A program made the translations under genes and the position numbers. From an uncultured Clostridia bacterium (GTDB lineage: Bacteria; Bacillota; Clostridia; Oscillospirales; Acutalibacteraceae): 64,000 bases of DNA. The stretch is taken from the NCBI GenBank assembly GCA_945874765.1, contig CAMCHQ010000007.1, forward strand, positions 62,001-126,000, in the 5' to 3' direction. A model generated the notes under the pieces. The model was not told the DNA's origin and made no database searches. It saw only the letters and a list, made by a program, of their open reading frames with translations. This document shows positions 35,447 through 42,770 of this stretch, one piece after another (positions within the stretch are counted from its first letter, which is position 1; each line of letters begins with the position of its first letter).

Positions 35447-36085
35447 TTGAAGTATATAATAATTTTCATTTTGATTGCCGCATTATTTTTAATTATTGCA
35501 GGCGTGTTGATAATTCAAAATATCAAGCTCAAAAAAGAAAACGAAGCGCTTGAAATCAGAAATATTTTAGCCGAATGTGAAAATAACAAACGTCTGAGAA
35601 AACTCAGGCACGACGTTATAAATCAAAACTTCACGGTTGATATGCTCCTTCAAAAAGGCGACAGTAAAGCGGCAAGGGATTTTCTTTCCGGCAGGGAAAG
35701 CAGGCTTGAAGGAATAATTCCCAAAAACTTTTGCGCAAATTATATAATCAACAGTATTCTCCTTTTTGAAAACAATAAGTGCGAAGAAAATAAAGTTACG
35801 CTTAATTGCAAGGCAAACGTTGCAAATGACGATTTAAAGCCGAGCGGTGAGGAACTTTGCATTATTTTTGACACACTTTTTAATTTGGCAATTAAAAACA
35901 CAAAAGATAACAGCATTGACCTTATTTGCAAAAGTGTAAACAGTACTTTATTTATAAATCTCGCATTTTACGGCAAATCAGAGAAAAGCAAATTAAAAAA
36001 AGCAGTCGCAATTGTCAACAAATATAACGGCAAAATTGAAATTAATAATAATGATAGCGAAGCAAAAATAAAGATATTCATATAA
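35447..36085 (+). CDS. Degenerate sensor histidine kinase (AgrC/ComD type)
   Basis: Protein of 212 residues beginning with TTG directly after the response regulator stop. One membrane helix (about 1-25), then a coiled coil and the phospho-acceptor region KLRHDVINQNF (about 53), as in HPK10 kinases. The ATP domain is damaged: the N-box reads FDTLFNLAIKNTKDN, and the G-box segment (GxGxxN) is missing, with SEKSKLKKAVAIVNKYNGKI (about 180) continuing directly. No multi-helix sensor domain is present, although this kinase class normally has six. It is probably inactive as a kinase; a role as a histidine phosphotransfer or binding partner is possible. Confidence 0.75.
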   Translation: MKYIIIFILIAALFLIIAGVLIIQNIKLKKENEALEIRNILAECENNKRLRKLRHDVINQNFTVDMLLQKGDSKAARDFLSGRESRLEGIIPKNFCANYIINSILLFENNKCEENKVTLNCKANVANDDLKPSGEELCIIFDTLFNLAIKNTKDNSIDLICKSVNSTLFINLAFYGKSEKSKLKKAVAIVNKYNGKIEINNNDSEAKIKIFI

Positions 36086-36122
36086 AAAACGTCACACATT
36101 TTTTGAAGTGTGACGTTTTCTT
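36085..36122. terminator. Bidirectional terminator between kinase and MATE genes
   Basis: AAAAACGTCACAC (36085-36097) / GTGTGACGTTTT (36108-36119), then T-run; placed between converging genes. Confidence 0.9.
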
Positions 36123-36130
36123 TTGTATTT

Positions 36131-37498
36131 TTACTTAATTCTTTTTCCCATTTCATAAGCTTTGAGCATTGCGTCGCTTTGCCTGATATCGCCCACGGCG
36201 CTTGCATTTACACCCAAAACCGTTCCGCCTTCAATACTGTTTGGCACACAGCAGGTGAAGCCACGAAGCGACTCAATCATTGTTTTTGTAAACGATTCGT
36301 CAGGTGCGGCACAAGTTATTATAAAATAAAATGTTTTGCCGTCATTAAGTGCGGTAAACCAGCCGGAAGCGAAAATGTTGTATGCCATCATAATAAAACT
36401 TATCGCAACTATTTTAAAGCCGTGAAGAGAAATCTCTGCAACCTCACGATTGCCCTTTGCAAAGAAATCAACAATATACGGCGAACCCAAGAAGCTTACA
36501 ATCATAACAACTATTGCCGTGGCTCCGAGCAAAATTACGCTGATTTTGAATAGTTTTGACAGTCTTTTTTTATCCTGCTTTCCGAAATTATAGCTTACGA
36601 CAGAAGAAATACCGTTAATATATCCCCTGAAAAGTCCGCCGAAAAGACCTTGCGCATACCAAATAATACTAAGCGAAGCAACACCGTTTGAGCCTGCTAT
36701 ACTCATTAAAATTCTGTTAAACAGAATAGTTACAACGCTGAATGCCAAAACGCTGACCATTTCAGACGAGCCGTTGACACAACTGTTTAAAATAGTTTTA
36801 AATCTCCACTTAGGACGAACAACATATATAACCTGATGTCTGTTTACGCAAAACCATATAACGCCGACAACCGACGGTAATGCATAGCCGAGACCTGTTG
36901 CAATTGCCGCACCTGCAAGCCCCCAATCGAATACGGATATAAAAAGCCAATCGAGTACAATGTTGAGCACGCCGCCCATAACATTAAGCGCCGCACCAAG
37001 CCCCGCTTTGCCTACCGTAATAAAGCTTAACTGAAAAACCATACCGAAAACGGCAAATGGAACCGTAAAAAGCACAGGAATCATATATTGCCTGCAATAA
37101 ACCAAAAGTTCATCGTTCGAGCCTAAAAATTTACACAATGGATTTAAAAATATAAAGCAGAGTATTGCAAGAACAACGCTGAAAAGAAATGCAACAAGCA
37201 TTAAAAGTGAAAAATCCTCTCTCGCTTCCTGCCTTTTACCCTCACCTATTTTACGTGACACAAGTGCATTGCCGCCGGTGCCGAACATCATTCCGAGTGC
37301 CGTTGAAAGATATATAAGCGGCATTGTTATATTTATTGCCGACAATGCGTCGGTATTAACCCACCTTGCGACAAATATTCCGTCAACCGTTGAATAAAGG
37401 CTTGAAAACACGCTTGAAAAAATAGTCGGAAGCGCAAAGCCTATAAGCCACGGAAATGTTATTTTATGTTCTAATTTAAGTCTTTTTTCTTTGTCCAC
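36131..37498 (-). CDS. MATE exporter fused to a flavodoxin-reductase tail (chimera)
   Basis: ORF of 455 residues. Residues about 1-388 are a MATE transporter (LPTIFSSVFSSLYSTVDGIFVARWV at the start; IFASGWFTALNDGK at about 375-388), but the last two helices are missing. From residue about 389 (nucleotide about 36334) the sequence is instead TFYFIITCAAPDESF...ESLRGFTCCVPNS...GVNASAVGDI...AMLKAYEMGK, which matches the C-terminal part of NADPH-dependent FMN reductase/flavodoxin-family proteins. Its FMN-binding first half is absent. This looks like a deletion that joined two neighbouring genes. The start is GTG with GAGAGG upstream. It lies behind marR. Confidence 0.85.
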   Translation of the reverse strand: MDKEKRLKLEHKITFPWLIGFALPTIFSSVFSSLYSTVDGIFVARWVNTDALSAINITMPLIYLSTALGMMFGTGGNALVSRKIGEGKRQEAREDFSLLMLVAFLFSVVLAILCFIFLNPLCKFLGSNDELLVYCRQYMIPVLFTVPFAVFGMVFQLSFITVGKAGLGAALNVMGGVLNIVLDWLFISVFDWGLAGAAIATGLGYALPSVVGVIWFCVNRHQVIYVVRPKWRFKTILNSCVNGSSEMVSVLAFSVVTILFNRILMSIAGSNGVASLSIIWYAQGLFGGLFRGYINGISSVVSYNFGKQDKKRLSKLFKISVILLGATAIVVMIVSFLGSPYIVDFFAKGNREVAEISLHGFKIVAISFIMMAYNIFASGWFTALNDGKTFYFIITCAAPDESFTKTMIESLRGFTCCVPNSIEGGTVLGVNASAVGDIRQSDAMLKAYEMGKRIK

Positions 37499-37561
37499 AT
37501 TAACCTCTCATTTTACTGTTTTGTTATGTTTATAACTCATTTGCCGTCAATTTTAACAACG

Positions 37562-37999
37562 TTATTCATCATTTACTTTTTCAATCAGTCCGTTTGCAAA
37601 ATCATTTTCAACTTTAACGGCGATTTCAAGTTCTTTTTCATCAATTTTTGACACAATCTCATTTTCATACTCAAAAAGCGGCAAAACCAAATTGTTTGCA
37701 AACTTTTCCCCCTCTTTTGTAAGAGTAATCACTTTTTCCCTTTTGTTAAGAGGATTTACGCTCATTTCTATTCTGTTTGTTTTAAGCTGTTTTTTAATAA
37801 TGCTGTTAATTGAAGTTTTCGGTGCGTCAAGCTGAGTACACAAGTCCTTTTGAGTTATTGCACCGCCTCCGTTTTCGACAATCACATAATAAATCTGCAT
37901 TTCATAAAGCGTTAAGCCGTGCTTCGCTGCCCAAATTTCATATGCACGGTTCACTTTTTTTACAGCGTCATATATCTTATTAATCTTTATTCTTTCCAT
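37562..37999 (-). CDS. MarR-family transcriptional regulator
   Basis: Winged helix repressor of 145 residues. The core is VENGGGAITQKDLCTQLDAPKTSINSIIKKQ (residues about 48-78, helix-turn-helix) and the wing NPLNKREKVITLTKEG (about 97). It lies upstream of the MATE gene by 63 bases and its own promoter carries two identical palindromes, so it probably represses itself and the exporter and responds to a phenolic or toxic ligand (family knowledge). Confidence 0.92.
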   Translation of the reverse strand: MERIKINKIYDAVKKVNRAYEIWAAKHGLTLYEMQIYYVIVENGGGAITQKDLCTQLDAPKTSINSIIKKQLKTNRIEMSVNPLNKREKVITLTKEGEKFANNLVLPLFEYENEIVSKIDEKELEIAVKVENDFANGLIEKVNDE

Positions 38000-38017
38000 T
38001 AATCGCTCACCCTTTCG

Positions 38018-38067
38018 GTACGATTTCGTACTGTTGATAGTATAGTACGATTTCGTACCGTTGTCAA
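38018..38067 (-). promoter_or_regulatory. marR promoter with two operator palindromes
   Basis: On the minus strand TTGACA (38062-38067), 17-base spacer, TATACT (38039-38044). The perfect palindrome GTACGATTTCGTAC (6+2+6) occurs at 38045-38058, inside the spacer, and again at 38018-38031, covering the expected start of transcription. The centres are 27 bases apart. Confidence 0.88.
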
Positions 38068-38092
38068 GAATAAAATCTATTTTATTTTGCTA

Positions 38093-38212
38093 TTGACAAA
38101 CAATACTCTATTTGGTATAATTTGAGCATAATACTTTAGCGCTTAAAAGCGTTACGCTTTTAAGTGCTAAATCGTAACTGAAAGTTGACAAATTCAAATT
38201 GTCAACTATAAT
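38093..38212 (+). promoter_or_regulatory. Two stacked promoters with hairpins upstream of DAHP synthase
   Basis: P1: TTGACA (38093-38098), 17 bases, TATAAT (38116-38121). P2: TTGACA (38185-38190), 16 bases, TATAAT (38207-38212). Between them lies a 17-pair hairpin (38135-38151 with 38155-38171, TTA loop, one G-U). P2 is spanned by the palindrome AGTTGACAA / TTGTCAACT (38183-38191 and 38199-38207), which would act as operator or RNA hairpin. No T-box or leader peptide was seen. Confidence 0.8.
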
Positions 38213-38235
38213 AGTTATTATCGGAGGACAAAACT

Positions 38236-39276
38236 ATGGATATGATGACAAATACCAATTTCAAAAGAAAACTTCCTGTTCCGCAGGAGATAAAAAAAGA
38301 AATGCCGCTTTCAAAAGAGGCAGAGGAGATTAAAGCTAAAAGAGATAAGGAAATCGCAAAAGTTTTCAAAGGTGAAAGTGATAAGTTTTTGCTCATTATC
38401 GGTCCTTGCTCTGCTGACAGGCACGATGCTGTTCTTGACTACATCCACCGCCTTGCAGTAGTTCAGACTGACGTTGAGGACAAAATTTTAATTATCCCGA
38501 GAATTTACACAGGTAAGCCGAGAACAACGGGCGCAGGCTACAAGGGTATGCTTCACCAGCCGGACCCTGACAAGAAGCCCGATATGCTTGAGGGTATCAA
38601 AGCTATTCGTGCGCTTCACAAAAACGCTATTGAGCAGACAGGCTTAACTTGTGCGGACGAAATGCTTTATCCTGAAAATCACAGATATCTTTCAGACCTT
38701 CTTTCATACGTTGCAGTAGGTGCAAGAAGTGTTGAAAATCAAGAGCACAGACTTGTATCGTCAGGTCTTGACATTCCGGTAGGTATGAAAAACCCGACAA
38801 GCGGCGACCTTTCAATTATGCTTAATTCTATCAAAGCTGCTCAGGGTGACCACACATTCCTTTACAGAGGCTGGGAAGTTGAATCAAAGGGCAACGAACT
38901 TGCACATGCAATTCTCAGAGGCAGTGTAAGTAAGCACGGCAACAACCACGCCAACTATCACTACGAGGATTTAAGGCAGCTTCACGACGCATATTGCACA
39001 GGAAATTACAAAAATCCGGCTGTTATTGTTGATACGAACCATTCAAACTCAGGCAAGAAATATCTTGAACAGGTTAGAATTGCGAATGAGGTTCTCCACT
39101 CAATGCGCCACAGCGACGATATTAAAAATATGGTTAAAGGCTTTATGGTTGAATCTTATATCGAGGACGGCAACCAAAAGGTTGAAGACGGCGTTTACGG
39201 AAAGTCAATTACCGACCCTTGCCTCGGCTGGGAAAAGACAAAGGAAATGATTTACACAATCGCAGACCAGCTTTAA
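38236..39276 (+). CDS. aroF: 3-deoxy-7-phosphoheptulonate (DAHP) synthase, class I
   Basis: First enzyme of the shikimate pathway, 346 residues, AroF/AroG/AroH type, joining PEP and erythrose-4-phosphate. LLIIGPCSADRHDA (about 51), IPRIYTGKPRTTGAGYKG (about 82) and VSKHGNNHANYHYEDL (about 225) are the active-site segments; DTNHSNSGKK (about 264) carries a metal ligand. GGAGGA lies 7 bases before the ATG. Feedback specificity cannot be told. The gene stands alone, under two strong promoters. Confidence 0.94.
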   Translation: MDMMTNTNFKRKLPVPQEIKKEMPLSKEAEEIKAKRDKEIAKVFKGESDKFLLIIGPCSADRHDAVLDYIHRLAVVQTDVEDKILIIPRIYTGKPRTTGAGYKGMLHQPDPDKKPDMLEGIKAIRALHKNAIEQTGLTCADEMLYPENHRYLSDLLSYVAVGARSVENQEHRLVSSGLDIPVGMKNPTSGDLSIMLNSIKAAQGDHTFLYRGWEVESKGNELAHAILRGSVSKHGNNHANYHYEDLRQLHDAYCTGNYKNPAVIVDTNHSNSGKKYLEQVRIANEVLHSMRHSDDIKNMVKGFMVESYIEDGNQKVEDGVYGKSITDPCLGWEKTKEMIYTIADQL

Positions 39277-39303
39277 CAATTTCATATAAACAAAAAAAGC
39301 AAA

Positions 39304-39334
39304 GAGCACGAACAAATAAAGTTCGTGCCCTTTT
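39304..39334 (+). terminator. Terminator of DAHP synthase gene
   Basis: GCACGAAC (39307-39313 region) pairs with GTTCGTGC (39321-39328), followed by CCTTTT. Confidence 0.8.
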
Positions 39335-39350
39335 ACATTTACGGTGTTTC

Positions 39351-39443
39351 CTATAAAAATTTAACATATACTATTGCCAAAATGAACACCAAAAGAAACA
39401 AAGATACAAGTATCAGGATTTCTTTTTTATTATTCGTTTTCAT
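39351..39443 (-). CDS. Candidate 30-residue single-helix membrane peptide
   Basis: Too short for usual gene calling. ATG at 39443, TAG at 39351-39353. It starts MKTNNKKE and continues as one uninterrupted hydrophobic helix of about 20 residues ending YVKFL: positive inside, then membrane. The upstream sequence GAGTGATGAG is a weak ribosome site. It lies between the DAHP synthase terminator and an XRE repressor, on the opposite strand. It may be a toxin-like or small regulatory membrane peptide, or chance. Confidence 0.45.
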   Translation of the reverse strand: MKTNNKKEILILVSLFLLVFILAIVYVKFL

Positions 39444-39481
39444 CTCATCACTCTTTAAAATTCCATAATTTTAGTTTTGTC

Positions 39482-39557
39482 TTATGATAGGACATAATTT
39501 TTTCGGTCTTATCATAAAATATATATTGTCCTATGTCAAGACAATATATGTTGGGAG
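39482..39557 (+). promoter_or_regulatory. Inverted repeats upstream of the XRE regulator
   Basis: TTATGATAGGAC (39482-39493) and GTCTTATCATAA (39506-39517) match as inverted repeats at 11 of 12 positions; a third partial copy, GTCCTAT, is near 39529-39535, and ATATATTGTC/GACAATATAT forms another dyad around 39521-39549. These are likely operators for self-repression. GGGAG (39553-39557) is the ribosome site. Confidence 0.6.
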
Positions 39558-39564
39558 ATTGGTA

Positions 39565-39819
39565 ATGGCACGAATAATAGACGGCGAAAAAATGAATTTA
39601 ATCGGTGAAAATGTCAAAAAATACAGGAAAAATCATAAATTAAGCCAGCAGGAATTATCTAACAGACTTGAACTTTTAGGCGTTTATATTTGCCGTGGCT
39701 CGGTTTCCAGAATTGAGGACGGTTCGAGAACTGTAACGGATATTGAACTTTTAGCATTATCAAAAGTTTTAAACGTAGAAATCAAAGATTTATATAATAA
39801 AGAAAGCACGGAATTTTAA
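39565..39819 (+). CDS. XRE-family (Cro/CI type) regulator
   Basis: Small DNA-binding protein of 84 residues consisting almost only of a helix-turn-helix: IGENVKKYRKNHKLSQQELSNRLEL (residues about 11-35), SRIEDGSRTVTDIELLALSKVL. The start at 39565 is set by GGGAG 7 bases upstream; the longer frame from 39484 runs through the operator repeats. No toxin partner is adjacent except the tiny membrane peptide on the other strand. Hairpin bases of its terminator overlap its last codons. Confidence 0.85.
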   Translation: MARIIDGEKMNLIGENVKKYRKNHKLSQQELSNRLELLGVYICRGSVSRIEDGSRTVTDIELLALSKVLNVEIKDLYNKESTEF

Positions 39820-39836
39820 CTCCGTGCTTTTTGTTT
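39803..39836. terminator. Bidirectional terminator of XRE and DUF134 genes
   Basis: AAAGCACGGA (39803-39812) / TCCGTGCTTT (39821-39830) followed by TTG TTTTG; the XRE stop is in its loop. Confidence 0.88.
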
Positions 39837-39839
39837 TGT

Positions 39840-40247
39840 TCAATTTAAAAAATCGCATTCCTGTCCTTTGGGGTGGAATACTCCGGTGCACCTTTCGCAA
39901 GCACCGTGATTGCATCTGCCGCACGTGTTAGTACCGCATTTGCCGCAGCAATGTTTTCTGTTTGCGCAAAGATTATAATCTCCGCCGCCTATTTTAATTG
40001 ATTTGCCGTTGACAAGAGAATCCGAAATCTTATACCTTGCATTTTCGTAAATGGACGCAATGGTTGAACGTGCAACCTGCATTTGAAGGGCACATTCAAG
40101 TTGAGTAAGCCCCATATAATCAATCAGTCGCAACGTTTCATATTCGTCAACAGTCAATTCGACAAATTCTTTATTGTTTTTTATTTTCACAAATTCCGTG
40201 ATATTGGGTTCAAAGCAAACCGTTCTCGATTTTTTTGGTCTTGCCAT
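39840..40247 (-). CDS. DUF134/UPF0251-family DNA-binding protein
   Basis: Protein of 135 residues: N-terminal MARPKKSRTVCFEP and a sigma-70 region 4-like helix-turn-helix (VDEYETLRLIDYMGLTQLECALQMQVARSTI, residues about 33-63) as in UPF0251, followed by a Cys/His-rich tail (CANRKHCCGKCGTNTCGRCNHGACERC, residues about 93-119). The tail may bind iron-sulfur or zinc. Members sit near molybdenum/iron-sulfur genes in other genomes; here it stands alone between a terminator and the RAYT remnant. Function not established. Confidence 0.88.
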   Translation of the reverse strand: MARPKKSRTVCFEPNITEFVKIKNNKEFVELTVDEYETLRLIDYMGLTQLECALQMQVARSTIASIYENARYKISDSLVNGKSIKIGGGDYNLCANRKHCCGKCGTNTCGRCNHGACERCTGVFHPKGQECDFLN

Positions 40248-40347
40248 AAGCGCTCCTTAATTAAAACTTCAATGTTTTAATTATACACGATATATATGAC
40301 ATATGTCAAATAATTTATAAAAAAAGCAAGGCACCGTTGTACCTTGC

Positions 40348-40669
40348 TTATTGTTGATATAATTCATCTTCTGCCCATTTAATCGGATTTTCGTCAATAT
40401 ATTTCCATTTCGTTTGATAATCATTATCGTCCCGAATTATATGGTCATAAAATCCTTTTTGCCAAACAGAACAACTGAGGTGTTTGGTTATTGAACCTTT
40501 GAATTGCTTAATTATACGACTTATCGTAGGGGCGAACTGCGTTCGCCCCTACGTCAATACGTGATAATATCGGCTTTCGCTCACAGGTACATACGGTTAT
40601 AAAATATGCCCCGCTTTGCGAATAATCGTAATTTTTAAGTCTATTTGGTTTCCTTTTAATTTTTTCCAT
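40348..40669 (-). pseudogene. Remnant of a REP-associated tyrosine transposase (RAYT, Y1/Transposase_17)
   Basis: Two ends of a RAYT are recognisable on the minus strand. From ATG 40669: MEKIKRKPNRLKNYDYSQSG then AYFITVCTCERKPIL (N-terminus of the family), running to a TAA at 40505-40507. In another frame from about 40515 down to TAA 40348: SRIIKQFKGSITKH, then SVWQKGFYDHIIRDDNDY and KWKYIDENPIKWAEDELYQ (the C-terminus). The core with the HxH metal site and catalytic Tyr helix is gone, and a REP-like palindrome lies at the junction. The ATG directly abuts the stop of the TetR gene. Confidence 0.85.
40525..40553. repeat. REP-like palindrome inside the RAYT remnant
   Basis: CGTAGGGGCGAAC TGC GTTCGCCCCTACG: 13 perfect pairs with a 3-base loop. 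GC-rich compared with its surroundings. A related but shorter palindrome occurs at 60512-60528 and a half-copy at about 54050-54070. Confidence 0.9.
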
Positions 40670-41206
40670 TTATTCCTTTGATGATTTGAGCATTGCGACG
40701 ATTACTCTTCCGAGATCTTCCTTATCAAAAACGGGAAGCGGCTCAATAAGAGCGTCGATACAGCCGGCAACAGCAAAGGTAATGGTTGAAACCTCAAAAT
40801 AATTTTCCTCAATAGTGAAGCCGTTGCTTTGAGAAATAGATGAAACAAGATTTTCTTTAAGCATCTTAATTGCCGGTGCACAAATACTGCTTGACTTGAA
40901 CTTTGAAAGATATTCAATATTTTTCTCTACCTCGTCAAGAAGTTTGTCAACGGCAGGTTGGGGATTGTGCTTAATTTCGTTGTAATTGATTTTTTTTGAA
41001 ATGTCAATAATGCCATTCATAATGATTTGGAAACAATTTTGCAAGCAATCGTCCATACTTTTGTAATGCAAATAAAACGTGCTTTTATTAATATCCGCAC
41101 GCTTGCAAAGTTCAAGAACAGTAATCTTACTTGTGTCCTTTTCGACCATAAGGTCAAGAACGGCATTAAACACGGCTGTGCGTGTCCTTTTAATTCTTCT
41201 GTCCAT
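40670..41206 (-). CDS. TetR-family transcriptional regulator
   Basis: Protein of 178 residues. The N-terminal helix-turn-helix is MDRRIKRTRTAVFNAVLDL then ITVLELCKRADINKSTFYLHYKSMDD (residues about 24-49). The C-terminal domain is of the TetR_C type with unknown ligand. The start at 41206 (GGAGT upstream) is preferred over the frame's first ATG at 41317. It follows mgtE on the same strand with 170 bases between. The target is not evident; mgtE or a gene lost at the RAYT insertion are candidates. Confidence 0.86.
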   Translation of the reverse strand: MDRRIKRTRTAVFNAVLDLMVEKDTSKITVLELCKRADINKSTFYLHYKSMDDCLQNCFQIIMNGIIDISKKINYNEIKHNPQPAVDKLLDEVEKNIEYLSKFKSSSICAPAIKMLKENLVSSISQSNGFTIEENYFEVSTITFAVAGCIDALIEPLPVFDKEDLGRVIVAMLKSSKE

Positions 41207-41375
41207 TTTGGTTTTACTCCTATTAATTAATAAAGCGCAAAAAATAATTAGGATTCTATTTTGACATATAACAAGATAAATTGCAACATTTTGCCGTAAA
41301 ATCGACATATCGTACAAATTAGTTTATAACTCTTTGTGCAAAAAGACAACAAATTTACACAAAATGTTAATTATT

Positions 41376-42770
41376 TCAACCGACGATATGCATTGTTTGG
41401 ATTAAAAATACCCACGCAAGACCGTAATAAATAACAACTGCAACCAAGTCATTGACAGTCGTGATAAGCGGACCGGAAGCTACGGCGGGGTCAACTTTAA
41501 TCTTTTTAAAGAATATCGGCACAAGAGTTCCGACAAGACTTGAAACAATCATTGCAAGAAGAAGCGATACCCCGACGCAAAGCGAAATCAAAAATGCGTG
41601 TTTAATATCATATCCCTTATAAAGGAAAACATACAAACCAAGGAATATTACCGCTAAAATACCGAGCAAAAAGCCGTTGCTGAAACCGACCTTCGCCTCT
41701 TTAAACACTAATTTCAGCTTATCCTTAGGTGTCAGCTCTTCATCCATTAAAACACGAATTGTAACGGCAAGCGACTGCGTTCCGACATTGCCTGCCATAT
41801 CGAGAATAAGCGACTGAAAGCAAATGACAATCGGCAAAATCGCAACAACATTTTCAAATGCACCGACTACTGCGGAAACGCCCATACCCAAAACAAGAAG
41901 AATTACAAGCCAAGGCAAACGCTTTTTGATACTCTGCGCTGTTGTTTCCTGCAAATCCTCCTCGGCAGTCAAACCGGCAAGCTTAGCATAGTCCTCACCC
42001 ATCTCATCATCAACCGCCTCAACAACGTCCTGAGCCGTGATGATACCTATAATTTCGTTGTTTCTGTTTAAAACCGGCAACGAATCTTCGGCGTAATCCT
42101 TGATTTTTTCAATACTTTCGGATATTTTTTCATCGGCATAAAAATAAGGATAAGAATAAATAATTATGGAATCAAGCGTGTCACTCTGCCTTGCTATAAT
42201 CAAATCTTTCAAATCAATGGCACCGCTGAATTTTCCGTTTTCGTCAACAACATAAATGGTGGAAATATTGTCATTATCCCCTGCCTGCCTAATAAGCTCG
42301 TGCATAGCCCCACGAATATCAAGCGTTTTTGAAATGCAAATATAATTAGTTGTAATTAAACTGCCGACTTCGTCCTCGTCATAAGAATTGATAAGCTGAA
42401 TATCCGCCTTAACGTCATCATCAAGACTTGCACGAAGTTTTTCTTTAACACTGTCATCAACCTTTTCAAGCAAATCGGCAGCGTCGTCGGAATCCATTTC
42501 GTTAATGATATCGGCAAGTTTTTCAACACCAAGCTCGTTAATATACTGCTGCGGCTCTTCAACATAAGAGAGAATTTCAGAAACCCATTCGTCGCCCAAA
42601 ATATCATAAAGTGACAAACGTTCTTCTTTGGTTAAATATTCCAAGCTTTGCGCTATATCGTTTGCATGGTAGTCATCAAGCTTTTCTAATAATTTGTCTT
42701 TATCCAAATTGCTTCTGATAACAGAAACAATCTCATCAATAAGCTTATTTGCTTTTAAATCAAATTCCAT
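41376..42770 (-). CDS. mgtE: Magnesium transporter MgtE
   Basis: Magnesium-gated channel of 464 residues. Residues about 15-135 form the MgtE N domain (helical, LEYLTKEERLSLYDIL), about 140-265 hold two CBS domains (TNYICISKTLDIRGAMHEL; VLNRNNEIIGIITAQDVVE), and about 290-464 hold five helices with the pore motif (LDMAGNVGTQSLAVTIRVL, about 325). It takes up Mg2+ and closes at high internal Mg2+. The start at 42770 has GGAGG 5 bases before it. It is preceded by a leader of about 215 bases with a small ORF and hairpins. Confidence 0.94.
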   Translation of the reverse strand: MEFDLKANKLIDEIVSVIRSNLDKDKLLEKLDDYHANDIAQSLEYLTKEERLSLYDILGDEWVSEILSYVEEPQQYINELGVEKLADIINEMDSDDAADLLEKVDDSVKEKLRASLDDDVKADIQLINSYDEDEVGSLITTNYICISKTLDIRGAMHELIRQAGDNDNISTIYVVDENGKFSGAIDLKDLIIARQSDTLDSIIIYSYPYFYADEKISESIEKIKDYAEDSLPVLNRNNEIIGIITAQDVVEAVDDEMGEDYAKLAGLTAEEDLQETTAQSIKKRLPWLVILLVLGMGVSAVVGAFENVVAILPIVICFQSLILDMAGNVGTQSLAVTIRVLMDEELTPKDKLKLVFKEAKVGFSNGFLLGILAVIFLGLYVFLYKGYDIKHAFLISLCVGVSLLLAMIVSSLVGTLVPIFFKKIKVDPAVASGPLITTVNDLVAVVIYYGLAWVFLIQTMHIVG

